A stretch of 64,000 bases of DNA. It comes from JAWLHU01 sp049324875. GTDB lineage: Bacteria > Bacillota > Sulfobacillia > Symbiobacteriales > Symbiobacteriaceae. Where the stretch lies: assembly GCA_049324875.1 (NCBI GenBank), contig JBMONC010000045.1:1-64000 (forward strand), in the 5' to 3' direction. Made by a program: the position numbers and the translations under genes. This document shows, in pieces, positions 42,797 through 51,056 of the stretch. Each line of letters opens with the position of its first letter. Within the stretch, counting starts at the first letter, position 1. The notes below the pieces were generated by a model, which was not told the origin of the DNA, did not search any database, and saw only the letters and a list, made by a program, of their open reading frames with translations.

Positions 42797-43021
42797 TTAT
42801 ACAGTTTCGAGACCCGCTACGGTCGCATAGGTTGTGCAGAGTTCGAGGAGCTCATCCGGCTCGATGGACCGGTTTCCCCAGGCGTCGAGGGCGACCCTGG
42901 CGAAGTCGGTTGCCCCGGCCTCCAATAGCCTGGCCAGGACTTGCGGCAACTGCTCCTGTGCGCTGCCGCGGCGCTGCAGTCGTTGACGGCGCCGCGAGTC
43001 GAGTTCCACTAGCATACCCAC
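42797..43021 (-). CDS. Small hypothetical protein, 74 aa
   Basis: A small helical protein (SRRRQRLQRRGSAQEQLPQVLARLLEAGATDFARVALDAWG then SIEPDELLELCTTYATVAGLETV). No membrane span. The GTG start (ATG two codons later) has only a weak ribosome site. No family is recognised. It lies between the sugar operon and the PP2C gene. Confidence 0.5.
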   Translation of the reverse strand: MGMLVELDSRRRQRLQRRGSAQEQLPQVLARLLEAGATDFARVALDAWGNRSIEPDELLELCTTYATVAGLETV

Positions 43022-43164
43022 GTGGCACCACCACCCTATTCGCTTATGGGGAATCCCCTGAGAGAATCATACCAAGATTTCCCACGGAAATCAAGTGGAT
43101 TTTTGTAAGAAATTGGGTTATCCTGTTGAGGATTGTCGAAGAGCCGGAGCGCATGCGGCTTGCG

Positions 43165-43193
43165 TTGCCGCCGCTGGATCGCGGCGGTATAAT
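43165..43193 (+). promoter_or_regulatory. Sigma-A promoter of the PP2C operon
   Basis: TTGCCG (43165-43170), a 17-bp spacer and TATAAT (43188-43193). Confidence 0.7.
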
Positions 43194-43237
43194 GACAGCA
43201 TGACCATTGCACCGGAAGCAGCGGAGGTGGCCCCGGG

Positions 43238-43945
43238 ATGCAAGTGACCATGGCGGTCGCCAAGGTACCCAAGTTCGGACTGAGCGAGAGCGGGGACTCC
43301 GTCGAGATCGTGGAGCGCCCCCGGGGCGGGATCACGGCGATCCTTGCGGACGGACAGACCCACGGGCGGGCGGCCAAGCGGGTCAGCCAGATCGTGGTCG
43401 CCAAGGCGGTGCAGCTGATCGCCGACGGGATCCGGGACGGCGCCGTGGCCCGCGGGGTTCACGACTACCTCTACGCCGTCCGGGACGGCAAGGTCTCCAC
43501 GGAGCTGGTCATGATCTCCGTGGACACACGTACCAAGAGCCTGGTGATCGCCCGCAACACCCATGTGCCGGTTCTCCTCCGCCACGCCGATGGCCGGGTG
43601 GAGCGGCTGGAGGCCGCCGTGGAGCCGGTGGGGATCCGCGAGGTGATGAAGCCCGTGATCACCGAGGTGCCGCTGGAGGCCGGTGTGATGGTGGCCGCCT
43701 TCACCGACGGGATCTTCTCCGCCGGGCGCCGCTACGAGGCGGAGCTGGAGCTGGACGAGCTGATCGCCATGCTGGCGGAGGCAGAGCCGAATGATGTGCA
43801 GCGGCTGGCCGACCGGTTCCTGAGCCGGGCGGTGGAGGCCGATCGGGGCCGCCCCGGCGACGACATGTCGGTGGTGACGGTGGGACTGGCTCCCCGTCCG
43901 GGGGGCGAGCAGGTCCGCCGGATGAGCGTGACGATGCCATTCTAG
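43238..43945 (+). CDS. SpoIIE-like PP2C protein phosphatase
   Basis: A 235-aa stand-alone PPM/PP2C-type phosphatase of the SpoIIE group. It has the metal-site motifs ITAILADGQTHG (about residues 30-41), VMVAAFTDGIFSAG (about 145-158) and GRPGDDMSVVTVG (about 206-218), with a variable core between. SpoIIE/RsbU-type enzymes dephosphorylate anti-anti-sigma factors. There is no membrane or sensor domain, so it must be controlled by partners. The ATG follows GGAGGTGG. Three more genes follow closely, ending in signal peptidase I and an HD protein. Confidence 0.85.
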   Translation: MQVTMAVAKVPKFGLSESGDSVEIVERPRGGITAILADGQTHGRAAKRVSQIVVAKAVQLIADGIRDGAVARGVHDYLYAVRDGKVSTELVMISVDTRTKSLVIARNTHVPVLLRHADGRVERLEAAVEPVGIREVMKPVITEVPLEAGVMVAAFTDGIFSAGRRYEAELELDELIAMLAEAEPNDVQRLADRFLSRAVEADRGRPGDDMSVVTVGLAPRPGGEQVRRMSVTMPF

Positions 43946-43956
43946 GAGGGCTTCGA

Positions 43957-44322
43957 TTGAAGGAGCCGGTGGTTTCGATTGTAGGGGTCTGCGCCTCCGG
44001 GAAGACGACCCTGGCAGCGGGGTTGAACAGTGCCGGGGTGCGAGCCTACAGCGTGCCCCAGGAGCACTCGTTCGTCCGCCGCCTCTGGGAGAAGCAGCAT
44101 CCCGAGACCACGGTCCTGGTCATGCTGGACGCCACCTGGGAGACGACCAAGCGGCGCCGCCCGACCATCGCCTACGGCCCGGACCGGCTGGAGGAGCAGC
44201 GGCAGCGGCTGGCCCCTGCCAGGGAGGCCTGCGATCTCTACCTGCCGACCGACGACCTGAGCATCGATGAGGTCCGCCAGCGGGTTCTGGACTTCCTGGC
44301 GGCCTGGAAGGAGCGTACCTGA
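43957..44322 (+). CDS. Small P-loop protein, 121 aa
   Basis: A TTG start (product KEPVVSIVGVCAS...) lies nine bases after AGGAGG. Walker A is GVCASGKTTL (about residues 9-18); the rest resembles nucleotide kinase-like small NTPases (VLVMLDATWETTKRRRPTI). The family is not clear; it may be a shikimate kinase-like or nucleoside kinase-like protein. It is shorter than typical kinases and overlaps the start of signal peptidase I by 1 bp. Confidence 0.7.
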   Translation: MKEPVVSIVGVCASGKTTLAAGLNSAGVRAYSVPQEHSFVRRLWEKQHPETTVLVMLDATWETTKRRRPTIAYGPDRLEEQRQRLAPAREACDLYLPTDDLSIDEVRQRVLDFLAAWKERT

Positions 44323-45017
44323 TGCAGCCTGCTGAGGAGAAGAAGCAACCGGTGCCGGCGGAGGCGGCGGCGCCCAAGGAGGGACCGGCCCCCACCGGCG
44401 AACCGGCAGCCGATCCGGCCCCGCCGGAGCCCGCCGAACCGGTCGAAGCGGCGCCGACGGCGCCCCCCGTCGCCACGAGCGCCCTGCGGGAGACGCTGGA
44501 GACGGTCGTGGTGGCCCTGCTGGTCGCCCTGGTGATCCGTTCGTTCCTGGTGCAGCTCTACGTGGTGGACGGGGAGTCGATGTACCCGACGCTCCACCAC
44601 GGGGACCGGCTGCTGGTCAACAAGATGGTCTACCGGCTGCGGGAGCCGAAGCCCGGGGAGATCATCGTGGTGGAGGACCCCGCCAACCCGCGGCGGCAGC
44701 TGATCAAGCGGGTGGTCGCCGTCGAGGGGGAGACGGTGGAGGTCCGTAACCGTGTCGTCTTCGTGGACGGCCGTCCCCTGAAGGAGACCTTTACCAACCC
44801 CACCTCGGTCCACTTCAAGGATGTGGCTCCCAGCAAGGTGCCGGAGGGGCATGTCTACGTGATGGGCGACAACCGGGGCGGCTCTCTGGACTCCCGGATG
44901 CTGGGGCCGATCCAGCGCTCGAAGATCGAGGGGAAGGCCTTCTACCTCTTCTGGCCCCCCGCCCGCATCGGGAAGCACGGGCCGCTGGAGGCAGCGCGGC
45001 TCTATCTGGACGAGTAG
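44322..45017 (+). CDS. lepB: Signal peptidase I
   Basis: A 231-aa S26 peptidase. The N-terminal ~60 residues are an unusual Pro/Ala/Glu-rich cytoplasmic extension, followed by one span (VVVALLVALVIRSFLVQLYVV). The catalytic Ser is in GESMYPTL (about residue 86), the Lys in LIKRVVAVEG (about 128), and GDNRGGSLDSR (about 183) is the box E motif. It removes signal peptides of exported proteins. The start ATG overlaps the previous gene. Confidence 0.9.
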   Translation: MQPAEEKKQPVPAEAAAPKEGPAPTGEPAADPAPPEPAEPVEAAPTAPPVATSALRETLETVVVALLVALVIRSFLVQLYVVDGESMYPTLHHGDRLLVNKMVYRLREPKPGEIIVVEDPANPRRQLIKRVVAVEGETVEVRNRVVFVDGRPLKETFTNPTSVHFKDVAPSKVPEGHVYVMGDNRGGSLDSRMLGPIQRSKIEGKAFYLFWPPARIGKHGPLEAARLYLDE

Positions 45018-45032
45018 AACCGGAGGAGTAAG

Positions 45033-45704
45033 ATGAACCAGCACCAGGTTACCTACCTGATGGTGAGGGATGACCCCGAGGTTCACACCTATATTGTCAA
45101 AGCGAATGAGATGCTCTCGGCCATCGGCTTCACCGAGCACGGCCTGAGGCACGTGGGGCTGGTGGCCCACCGGGCGATGAGGCTGATGGAGGAGCTGGGC
45201 CGGCCGGCCCGGCAGCGGGAGCTGGTGGGGATCGCCGCCCTGCTGCACGACGTGGGCAACATCGTCAACCGGCATGACCACGGGCAGACCAGCGCCCTGC
45301 TGGCCCATACCATCCTGACCCGGCTGGGGATGGATCCGGCGGAGATCGCCGTGGTCATGGCGGCGATCGGCAACCACGAGGAGGAGATCGGCAACCCGGT
45401 CAACGACGTGGCGGCGGCGCTGATCCTGGCGGACAAGTCGGACGTGCACCGAAGCCGGGTCTACAACCGGGATGTGGCCACCTTTGACATCCATGACCGG
45501 GTCAACTATGCCGTCACCCAGAGCGAGCTGATCACCGAGCCGGAGCAGCGGGTGATCCGGCTCCGGCTGCAGGTAGATACCACCATCATCGCCATCATGG
45601 AGTACTTCGAGATCTTCCTCACCCGGATGGTGATGTGCCGCCGCGCCGCCGATCGCCTCGGCTGCCGGTTTGAGCTGGTGATCAACGAGACCCGGCTGCT
45701 CTAG
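45033..45704 (+). CDS. HD-domain phosphohydrolase
   Basis: A 223-aa cytoplasmic HD protein. The motifs are HGLRHVGLVAHRA (about residues 36-48), ALLHDVGNI (the HD pair, about 70-78), GNHEEEIG and ADKSDVHRSR. It is a likely metal-dependent phosphohydrolase, possibly for nucleotides or cyclic nucleotides, but the substrate cannot be told. The last gene of the PP2C operon, 15 bp after lepB. Confidence 0.8.
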   Translation: MNQHQVTYLMVRDDPEVHTYIVKANEMLSAIGFTEHGLRHVGLVAHRAMRLMEELGRPARQRELVGIAALLHDVGNIVNRHDHGQTSALLAHTILTRLGMDPAEIAVVMAAIGNHEEEIGNPVNDVAAALILADKSDVHRSRVYNRDVATFDIHDRVNYAVTQSELITEPEQRVIRLRLQVDTTIIAIMEYFEIFLTRMVMCRRAADRLGCRFELVINETRLL

Positions 45705-45741
45705 GTTTCCAGCCCTCACCAGGGGTCCCAACTTGGCTTCA

Positions 45742-45771
45742 TTGACAACCGGGTCCATGAATCCGTACAAT
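45742..45771 (+). promoter_or_regulatory. Sigma-A promoter upstream of secD
   Basis: TTGACA (45742-45747), an 18-bp spacer and TACAAT (45766-45771). The leader to the secD start is about 115 nt long. Confidence 0.7.
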
Positions 45772-45833
45772 TGCATCGTGCTTTGAGCAGGAAGAGTTCA
45801 AAGGGTAATCGTATGTTTTAGGATGGGTTATGG

Positions 45834-45856
45834 GGAGGCCTCGCCTCCTTTTCTTT
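45834..45856 (+). terminator. Leader terminator-like hairpin before secD
   Basis: GGAGGC pairs with GCCTCC around a 3-base loop and is followed by TTTTCTTT. It sits between the promoter and the start codon, so it may attenuate secDF expression. Confidence 0.5.
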
Positions 45857-45895
45857 GCGACTCCACTATCAACAGGACGAGAGGGAGGACGGGCC

Positions 45896-47137
45896 ATGAG
45901 GGCCGCATCGTGGCTGCTGGTGATCGTTCTGGCGATCGCCGGCATTGGGTACTGGTACACTGCGCCGAACCCTGAGACCGGAAAGGCACGCATCATGGAC
46001 TACATGAAGCTGGGCCTTGATCTCAAGGGCGGCGTCCATATGGTGCTGGAAGGCGTCGACTCGGAGGTCGGTCAGGTCACCGAGGAGGCGATTCAGAACG
46101 CCAAGATCGTGATCGAGAACCGGATCAACAAGCTGGGCGTCTCCGAGCCGGTGGTCCAGATTGACGGCAAGAACCGGATCATCGTCCAGATCGCCGATGT
46201 GCAGGACACCGACAAGGCGCGCGAGCTGATCGGCAAGACGGCGGTGCTGAAGTTCGTCGACCCCGAGGGCAACATGATCCTGGACGGCAAGGACGTGGAG
46301 AGCGCCGGTGTGGCCACCGACCAGACCGGGGGCGGCTACGTCGTCACCCTGAAGATGAAGGAGTCGGGCAAGCAAAAGTTTGCCGACGCCACCACCAAGT
46401 TCCAGGGCCAGATCATCGCCATCCTGCTGGATGACCAGGTGATCTCCGCCCCGACCGTCGATGAGCCGATCCCCAGCGGTGAGGCGATCATCCGCGGCGG
46501 CTTCACCGCCGAGTCGGCGGCCCAGCTGGCCGACCTGATCAACGGCGGCGCCCTGCCGGTCAAGCTGGAGGTCAAGGAGGTCCGGGTGGTGACCGCCACC
46601 CTGGGCGCCGACTCGATCGCCAAGTCCGCCCGGGCCGGCCTGGTGGGCATGCTGGCCGTGCTGGCCTTCATGCTGCTGCTCTACCGGATTCCCGGCCTGA
46701 TGGCCAACATCGCCCTCTCGGTCTACGCTGTGCTGACCATGGGCTTCCTGCTGGCCATTGGCAACGTCTTCACCCTGCCGGGCATCGCCGGCATCCTGCT
46801 GGGCATCGGCATGGCGGTGGACGGCAACGTGATCATCTTCGAGCGGATCAAGGAGGAGCTGCGGAGCGGCAAGGGGCTGCGCTCCGGCATTGACGCCGGC
46901 TTCCACCGGGCCTACGTCACCGTTCTGGACTCCCAGATCACCACGGCGATCGCCTCGGTGATCCTCTGGTACCTGGGCACCGGCCCGGTGAAGGGCTTCG
47001 CCATCACCCTCTTCGTCGGCACCGTGCTCTCCATGTTCACGGCGATCACCTTTACCCGCTGGCTGATCAACCTCTGCGTGGCCACCGGCTGGTTCACCAA
47101 GAAGAGCCTCTTCGGCGTGAAGGAGGTGGCCCAGTAA
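45896..47137 (+). CDS. secD: Protein translocase subunit SecD
   Basis: A 413-aa SecD. It has one N-terminal span, the DLKGGVHMVLEG motif (about residues 43-54), the P1 head domain (about 60-225) and a C-terminal bundle of five spans with the RND-like GIAGILLGIGMAVDGNVIIFERIKEE motif. SecD and SecF use the proton gradient to pull secreted proteins through SecYEG. The ATG at 45896 follows GAGGGAGG. It overlaps secF by 1 bp. Confidence 0.92.
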   Translation: MRAASWLLVIVLAIAGIGYWYTAPNPETGKARIMDYMKLGLDLKGGVHMVLEGVDSEVGQVTEEAIQNAKIVIENRINKLGVSEPVVQIDGKNRIIVQIADVQDTDKARELIGKTAVLKFVDPEGNMILDGKDVESAGVATDQTGGGYVVTLKMKESGKQKFADATTKFQGQIIAILLDDQVISAPTVDEPIPSGEAIIRGGFTAESAAQLADLINGGALPVKLEVKEVRVVTATLGADSIAKSARAGLVGMLAVLAFMLLLYRIPGLMANIALSVYAVLTMGFLLAIGNVFTLPGIAGILLGIGMAVDGNVIIFERIKEELRSGKGLRSGIDAGFHRAYVTVLDSQITTAIASVILWYLGTGPVKGFAITLFVGTVLSMFTAITFTRWLINLCVATGWFTKKSLFGVKEVAQ

Positions 47138-48069
47138 TGTCCTTCCTGTCGCGCATCCGCTATATGAAGTATGCCAAGGGCTGGGTCATGTTCTCCCTGG
47201 TGCTGACCCTGGTCAGCCTGGTCACCCTGCTGACGGTGGGTCTGAACAAGGGCATTGACTTCACCGGCGGCACCCTGCTGGACGTGCAGTTCGAGCAGCA
47301 GCTGACCCTGGAGCAGGTGAACGAGGCGGTCAGGACCGCCCTGGGCACCGACAACATCCAGGTGCAGAACGCCGAGGTGAAGGGCGCCGAGTGGCCGAAC
47401 GCCTCCGAGTTCTTCATTCGGACCCCGGAGCTGACCGAGCAGCAGCGGGAGGGCCTGGAGAAGGCCTTCGCCGGGCTGGGCAACTACAAGAAGATCAGCG
47501 AGGACGGGGTCTCCGCCTCGGTCTCCGCCGAGCTGACCCAGCGGGCGGTGCTGGCGATCGCCATCGCAGCCGTCCTGCAGGTGATCTACATCACCATCCG
47601 ATTCCAGTTCAAGTTCGGCATCACCGCCGTGCTGGCGCTGCTGCATGACGTGGCGATCACCCTGGGCCTGATGGCGGTCTTCCGGGTCCAGATCAACTCC
47701 GCCTTCGTGGCGGCGATCCTGACGGTGCTGGGCTACTCGATGAACGACACCGTCGTCGTGATCGACCGGATCCGTGAGAACCTGGGCAAGCGGCAGAAGG
47801 GCGAGACCCTGGAGGAGATGACCACCCGCTCCATGCAGGAGGTTATCTTCCGCTCCCTGGCCACCGGTGTCTCGGTCCAGATGATGCTGATCGCGATGCT
47901 GATCTGGGGCGGCGACTCGGTCTGGGACTTCGCCATGACCCTGCTGATCGGCATCACCTCCGGCACCTACTCCTCGATCTTCATCGCCGCCGCCCTCTGG
48001 CTCTTCTGGGAGCAGTGGGAGGAGAAGCGGCGGAAGGCGATGGGCAGGTCCAAGCCGGCCCGGGCCTGA
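47137..48069 (+). CDS. secF: Protein translocase subunit SecF
   Basis: A 310-aa SecF with six spans, the NKGIDFTGGTLLDVQF motif (about residues 38-53), LHDVAITLGLMA and LGYSMNDTVVVIDRIRENL (about 196-214). It partners SecD. Downstream in many Firmicutes come recJ, apt and rel; here several genes are placed between. Confidence 0.92.
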   Translation: MSFLSRIRYMKYAKGWVMFSLVLTLVSLVTLLTVGLNKGIDFTGGTLLDVQFEQQLTLEQVNEAVRTALGTDNIQVQNAEVKGAEWPNASEFFIRTPELTEQQREGLEKAFAGLGNYKKISEDGVSASVSAELTQRAVLAIAIAAVLQVIYITIRFQFKFGITAVLALLHDVAITLGLMAVFRVQINSAFVAAILTVLGYSMNDTVVVIDRIRENLGKRQKGETLEEMTTRSMQEVIFRSLATGVSVQMMLIAMLIWGGDSVWDFAMTLLIGITSGTYSSIFIAAALWLFWEQWEEKRRKAMGRSKPARA

Positions 48070-48080
48070 TCAACGAAAGG

Positions 48081-48112
48081 AAGCGGCATCCCGTCAGAGC
48101 GGGGTGCCGCTT
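48081..48112 (+). terminator. Terminator after secF
   Basis: AAGCGGCATCCCG pairs with CGGGGTGCCGCTT (one bulge). Confidence 0.6.
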
Positions 48113-48181
48113 TCGCGCGCCGGGGGATTGACCGGATGCTTCATGTGTTAGAACATTGGCGGTACATACCAGTGTGGGGGG

Positions 48182-48715
48182 ATGGCGGTGGCGAGGATGA
48201 TCTCGGAGCGGGAGGCAGGGCCGCTGGCCCCGATCTTTGCCGAGATCCGGGAGCGGATGGCGCTGGGGGTGGTGCCCGCCGTCTTCCGGGCGATGGCCGG
48301 CGTGGGGACCGATGTGCTGACCCAGAACTGGACCGCCTACCGGGAGACGGTGCTGGAGGGGCACCTGCCCCGGAGCCTGAAGGAGATGGTGGGGCTGGTG
48401 GTGGCCCGCGCGGGCGGCTGCCCCTACGGGATCGGGCTGTACAGCCGCGGCCTGGCGGTGTTGGGCATCTCCGCGGAGGTGATCAGCAGCCTGGCGGAGT
48501 GCGGGGATGCCGCCCACCTGTCGCTGCGAGAGCGTGCGGTGGTCCGCTTTGCCGAATCCTACCACCACGGGGCGGGCGACGACCTCTCCCAGCAGGCACT
48601 GGAGTCCTTCGGGCTGAGCGACGACGAGGTGGCGGAGGTGAGCGACGCCGTGCTGCTGAGCGAGGGGCTCTGCCGCTTCGCCCGGGAGGTCGGGCTGACG
48701 GCGGAGGAGATCTGA
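48182..48715 (+). CDS. AhpD / carboxymuconolactone-decarboxylase-like protein without the CxxC
   Basis: A 177-aa all-helical AhpD-fold protein. The motif region reads GGCPYGIGLYS (about residues 78-88), where active family members have CPYC followed by a His. The second Cys and the His are replaced by Gly and Tyr, so peroxidase/disulfide chemistry is unlikely. The family fold is clear from ESYHHGAGDDLSQQALESFGLSDDEVAEV. The start ATG follows GGGGGG closely; a GTG two codons later is possible. Confidence 0.7.
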   Translation: MAVARMISEREAGPLAPIFAEIRERMALGVVPAVFRAMAGVGTDVLTQNWTAYRETVLEGHLPRSLKEMVGLVVARAGGCPYGIGLYSRGLAVLGISAEVISSLAECGDAAHLSLRERAVVRFAESYHHGAGDDLSQQALESFGLSDDEVAEVSDAVLLSEGLCRFAREVGLTAEEI

Positions 48716-48716
48716 C

Positions 48717-48993
48717 GGCCACGGATTACACGGATGACACGGATGAAGACAAAAAAACGGAATAATAATGGGGGTTGTACGCTTGCCATGGGTGGTGCTG
48801 GTGCGAAGCACCGCATCAATCCCCGTAATGTGCCTCTTAGCATTACGGGTGAATAAGCAGCTGTCCTCCATGTGTTCGTCCGTGTAACCGCCATGGTGCG
48901 GTGCTTACGCACCAGCACCTCTTGTCAAAAGGATATAAACTCCCTTATTATTTATTTCATGTATTTATCCGTGTAATCCGTGTAATCCGTGGC
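48717..48993. repeat. AT-rich palindromic repeat (MITE-like), copy 2
   Basis: It begins GCCACGGATTACACGG and ends ATCCGTGTAATCCGTGGC, with two internal copies of the GGTGC...GCACC hairpin (about 48793-48814 inverted, and 48897-48916). The last ~50 bp are the reverse complement of the left end of the repeat at 29245. There is no gene. Confidence 0.85.
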
Positions 48994-49004
48994 AAAATAA
49001 TCGC

Positions 49005-50192
49005 TCAGTCCACGGCGGCGAGGGCCGCCTGGGCCCGGGCGGTCTTGGCGTCCAGGTTCCAGGAGTAGGCGATGGCGGCGAGGACGATGCCGACGCCCAT
49101 CAGGAAGGGGATCTGGGGGCCGAACCACTCCCAGAGCAGGCCGCCGGCCATGGGGACGGTGACGCCGAAGATGTGGTTGATGGTGGTGCCGGTGGCCAGG
49201 GAGGCGGAGAGCTTCTCCCTGGGGATGATCCGGCCGGCGTGGGTGGAGATGGCGATGTCGAACCCCGTCAGCACATTGTCGAGGACGTAGAGGGCGTAGA
49301 CCACATAGGCCTCCTGGACAAAGGCGTACCCGAGGAATACCAGCGCCACCACCGCATAGTTGAGGGAGAGCGCACGCTGCTCGCCCACCTTGTCGATGAT
49401 CCGGCCGATGAGGGGACGGGTAAAGATCGCCAGCATGGAGATGATCATCAGCAGGGTGACCATGGTGCTGACCGGGGTGCCGTGCAGCTTGACCAGGGCG
49501 TAGGAGGCGAAGGTGAGCACGATGTGCCGCCGGGCGCCGGAGAGCAGGGTCAGGATGTAGTAGGAGCGGAAGCGCCAGTCGAAGACGAAGGAGGAGCGCC
49601 GGGCCGCCTCGGGGTTGGGTTTGATCAGCAGGGCGACCAGGCTCCCGATCACGCCGACGGCGCCGAAGATGGCGAAGTACTGCCGGAAGTTGAACCACTG
49701 GTTGGTCAGGAGGACCATCACCATGCCGACCATGGTGCCGGCCGCCGCGGCGCTGTTGATCTGACCGAGACGGCGGGCCCGGTCGCCCACCTCGGTGGTC
49801 CGGATCACCATCGAATCCTGGACGACGAAATAGATGTGGAAGCCCACCGACTGGACCAGGGTGGCGAAGACCAGGTCGCCGTAGCCGCCGGCGCCGGCGT
49901 AGAGCCAGATGCCGACAGCGATCATGCCGCCGGAGAGGGCGTAGAGCCGCTCATCCTTGATAAAGGCCATGGCGGCCAGCAGGAACATGGCCAGCAGCCC
50001 CGGGATCTCCCGGATGCCCTCCAGCAGCCCGTACGCCCCGGGGAGCACACCGATCTCCTCGACGGCGAAGTTGTTGAAGATGGAGCGGTAGGCACCGAAG
50101 GTGAGATTGAGCAGGAAACTGGAGAGCATGATGATGACGAGCAGTCGGCCCTGCTTCCCAAAGGACGGCAACAGACACATCTCCTCTGCCAA
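49005..50192 (-). CDS. MFS transporter
   Basis: A 395-aa membrane protein with 12 predicted spans and typical MFS signatures (LEGIREIPGLLAMFLL, KDERLYALSGGMIAVG, AIFTRPLIGRIIDKVGEQRAL). The substrate is unknown. The longest frame starts at a TTG at 50192; the TTG at 50171, nine bases after AGAGGAG, is the better ribosome-site fit, giving about 388 aa. It is divergent from the Nudix gene and follows a repeat element. Confidence 0.8.
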   Translation of the reverse strand: MAEEMCLLPSFGKQGRLLVIIMLSSFLLNLTFGAYRSIFNNFAVEEIGVLPGAYGLLEGIREIPGLLAMFLLAAMAFIKDERLYALSGGMIAVGIWLYAGAGGYGDLVFATLVQSVGFHIYFVVQDSMVIRTTEVGDRARRLGQINSAAAAGTMVGMVMVLLTNQWFNFRQYFAIFGAVGVIGSLVALLIKPNPEAARRSSFVFDWRFRSYYILTLLSGARRHIVLTFASYALVKLHGTPVSTMVTLLMIISMLAIFTRPLIGRIIDKVGEQRALSLNYAVVALVFLGYAFVQEAYVVYALYVLDNVLTGFDIAISTHAGRIIPREKLSASLATGTTINHIFGVTVPMAGGLLWEWFGPQIPFLMGVGIVLAAIAYSWNLDAKTARAQAALAAVD

Positions 50193-50311
50193 ACGGTCGT
50201 GCCTTTAAAGATACGGCGCCGGGAACGCTTCCCCTCCCGGCGGTGGCAGGGAAGGATAGAGCCGGTGCCGAATTCCGCCGATGAGAGAAGAAGATAGGGG
50301 TGCTTCTTGGG

Positions 50312-50821
50312 ATGTACGTGATCCGTCCGTTGAAGGTGACGGTCCGGGGGAAGGAGTTCCAGCGGGACGTGGTGGAACACCCCGGTTCGGTCTGCGTGCT
50401 GGGGCTGACAACGGAGGATAAGATCCTCTTCGTCCGTCAGTTCCGGCCGGGGATGGGGCGGGAGAGCCTGGAGCTGCCGGGGGGCCGGCTGCGGGCGAAG
50501 GAGGCGCCTGAGGAGGCGGCCCGGCGGGAGATGGAGGCCGAGACGGGCTACCGGCCCAAGAGCCTCCAGCTAATCGCCCGCTTTTATCCGACCCCGGGGT
50601 ACTCCTCCGAGGAGGTCTACTGCTTCGTCTGCCAGCAGATGGCGCCGGGGCAGATGCAGTTCGACGAGTCCGAGGAGATGCAGGTGGAGTTTCTGGCCTA
50701 TTCGGACGCCCTGGAGGCGGTCCGGAACGGGGAGATTGTCGACGCCCGGTCGATCATCACCTTGCTCCGCTGGGGTGACCAGATGTTCGGCGGCATGAAG
50801 CCCCGGACGGGCACCCTGTAA
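50312..50821 (+). CDS. Nudix hydrolase (ADP-ribose pyrophosphatase-like)
   Basis: A 169-aa Nudix protein. The Nudix box runs through GRLRAKEAPEEAARREME (about residues 60-77), with one consensus Glu replaced by Ala further on (REMEAETGY), preceded by FVRQFRPGMGRESLELPGG. The layout matches ADP-ribose pyrophosphatases of the NudF type. It should hydrolyse nucleoside diphosphate derivatives with a metal. The ATG at 50312 is used, nine bases after AGGGGTG; a GTG four codons upstream is an alternative. Confidence 0.85.
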   Translation: MYVIRPLKVTVRGKEFQRDVVEHPGSVCVLGLTTEDKILFVRQFRPGMGRESLELPGGRLRAKEAPEEAARREMEAETGYRPKSLQLIARFYPTPGYSSEEVYCFVCQQMAPGQMQFDESEEMQVEFLAYSDALEAVRNGEIVDARSIITLLRWGDQMFGGMKPRTGTL

Positions 50822-50853
50822 CCACGGTCTTTCGACAGGCATATCGACAGAGA

Positions 50854-50877
50854 GGCGCCCTTTCGAGGGCGCCTTTT
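50854..50877 (+). terminator. Rho-independent terminator
   Basis: GGCGCCC pairs with GGGCGCC around TTTCGA, followed by TTTT. Confidence 0.8.
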
Positions 50878-51056
50878 CGACACGATCCCCTTCGCTGGGT
50901 GGGGTCTTGGAGGCTGTATGCCGCATGGCATCCGATTATTCCCTGGCGCGGAATTTGACGAACGAAACTGGGGCGGCGTCTACAGGGCCCGCGAGAGTTT
51001 TCTCCCATGGGTTGGTTACACTAGGGCTAATCGCTTCGACTTTCGGGGGGTTAGTC

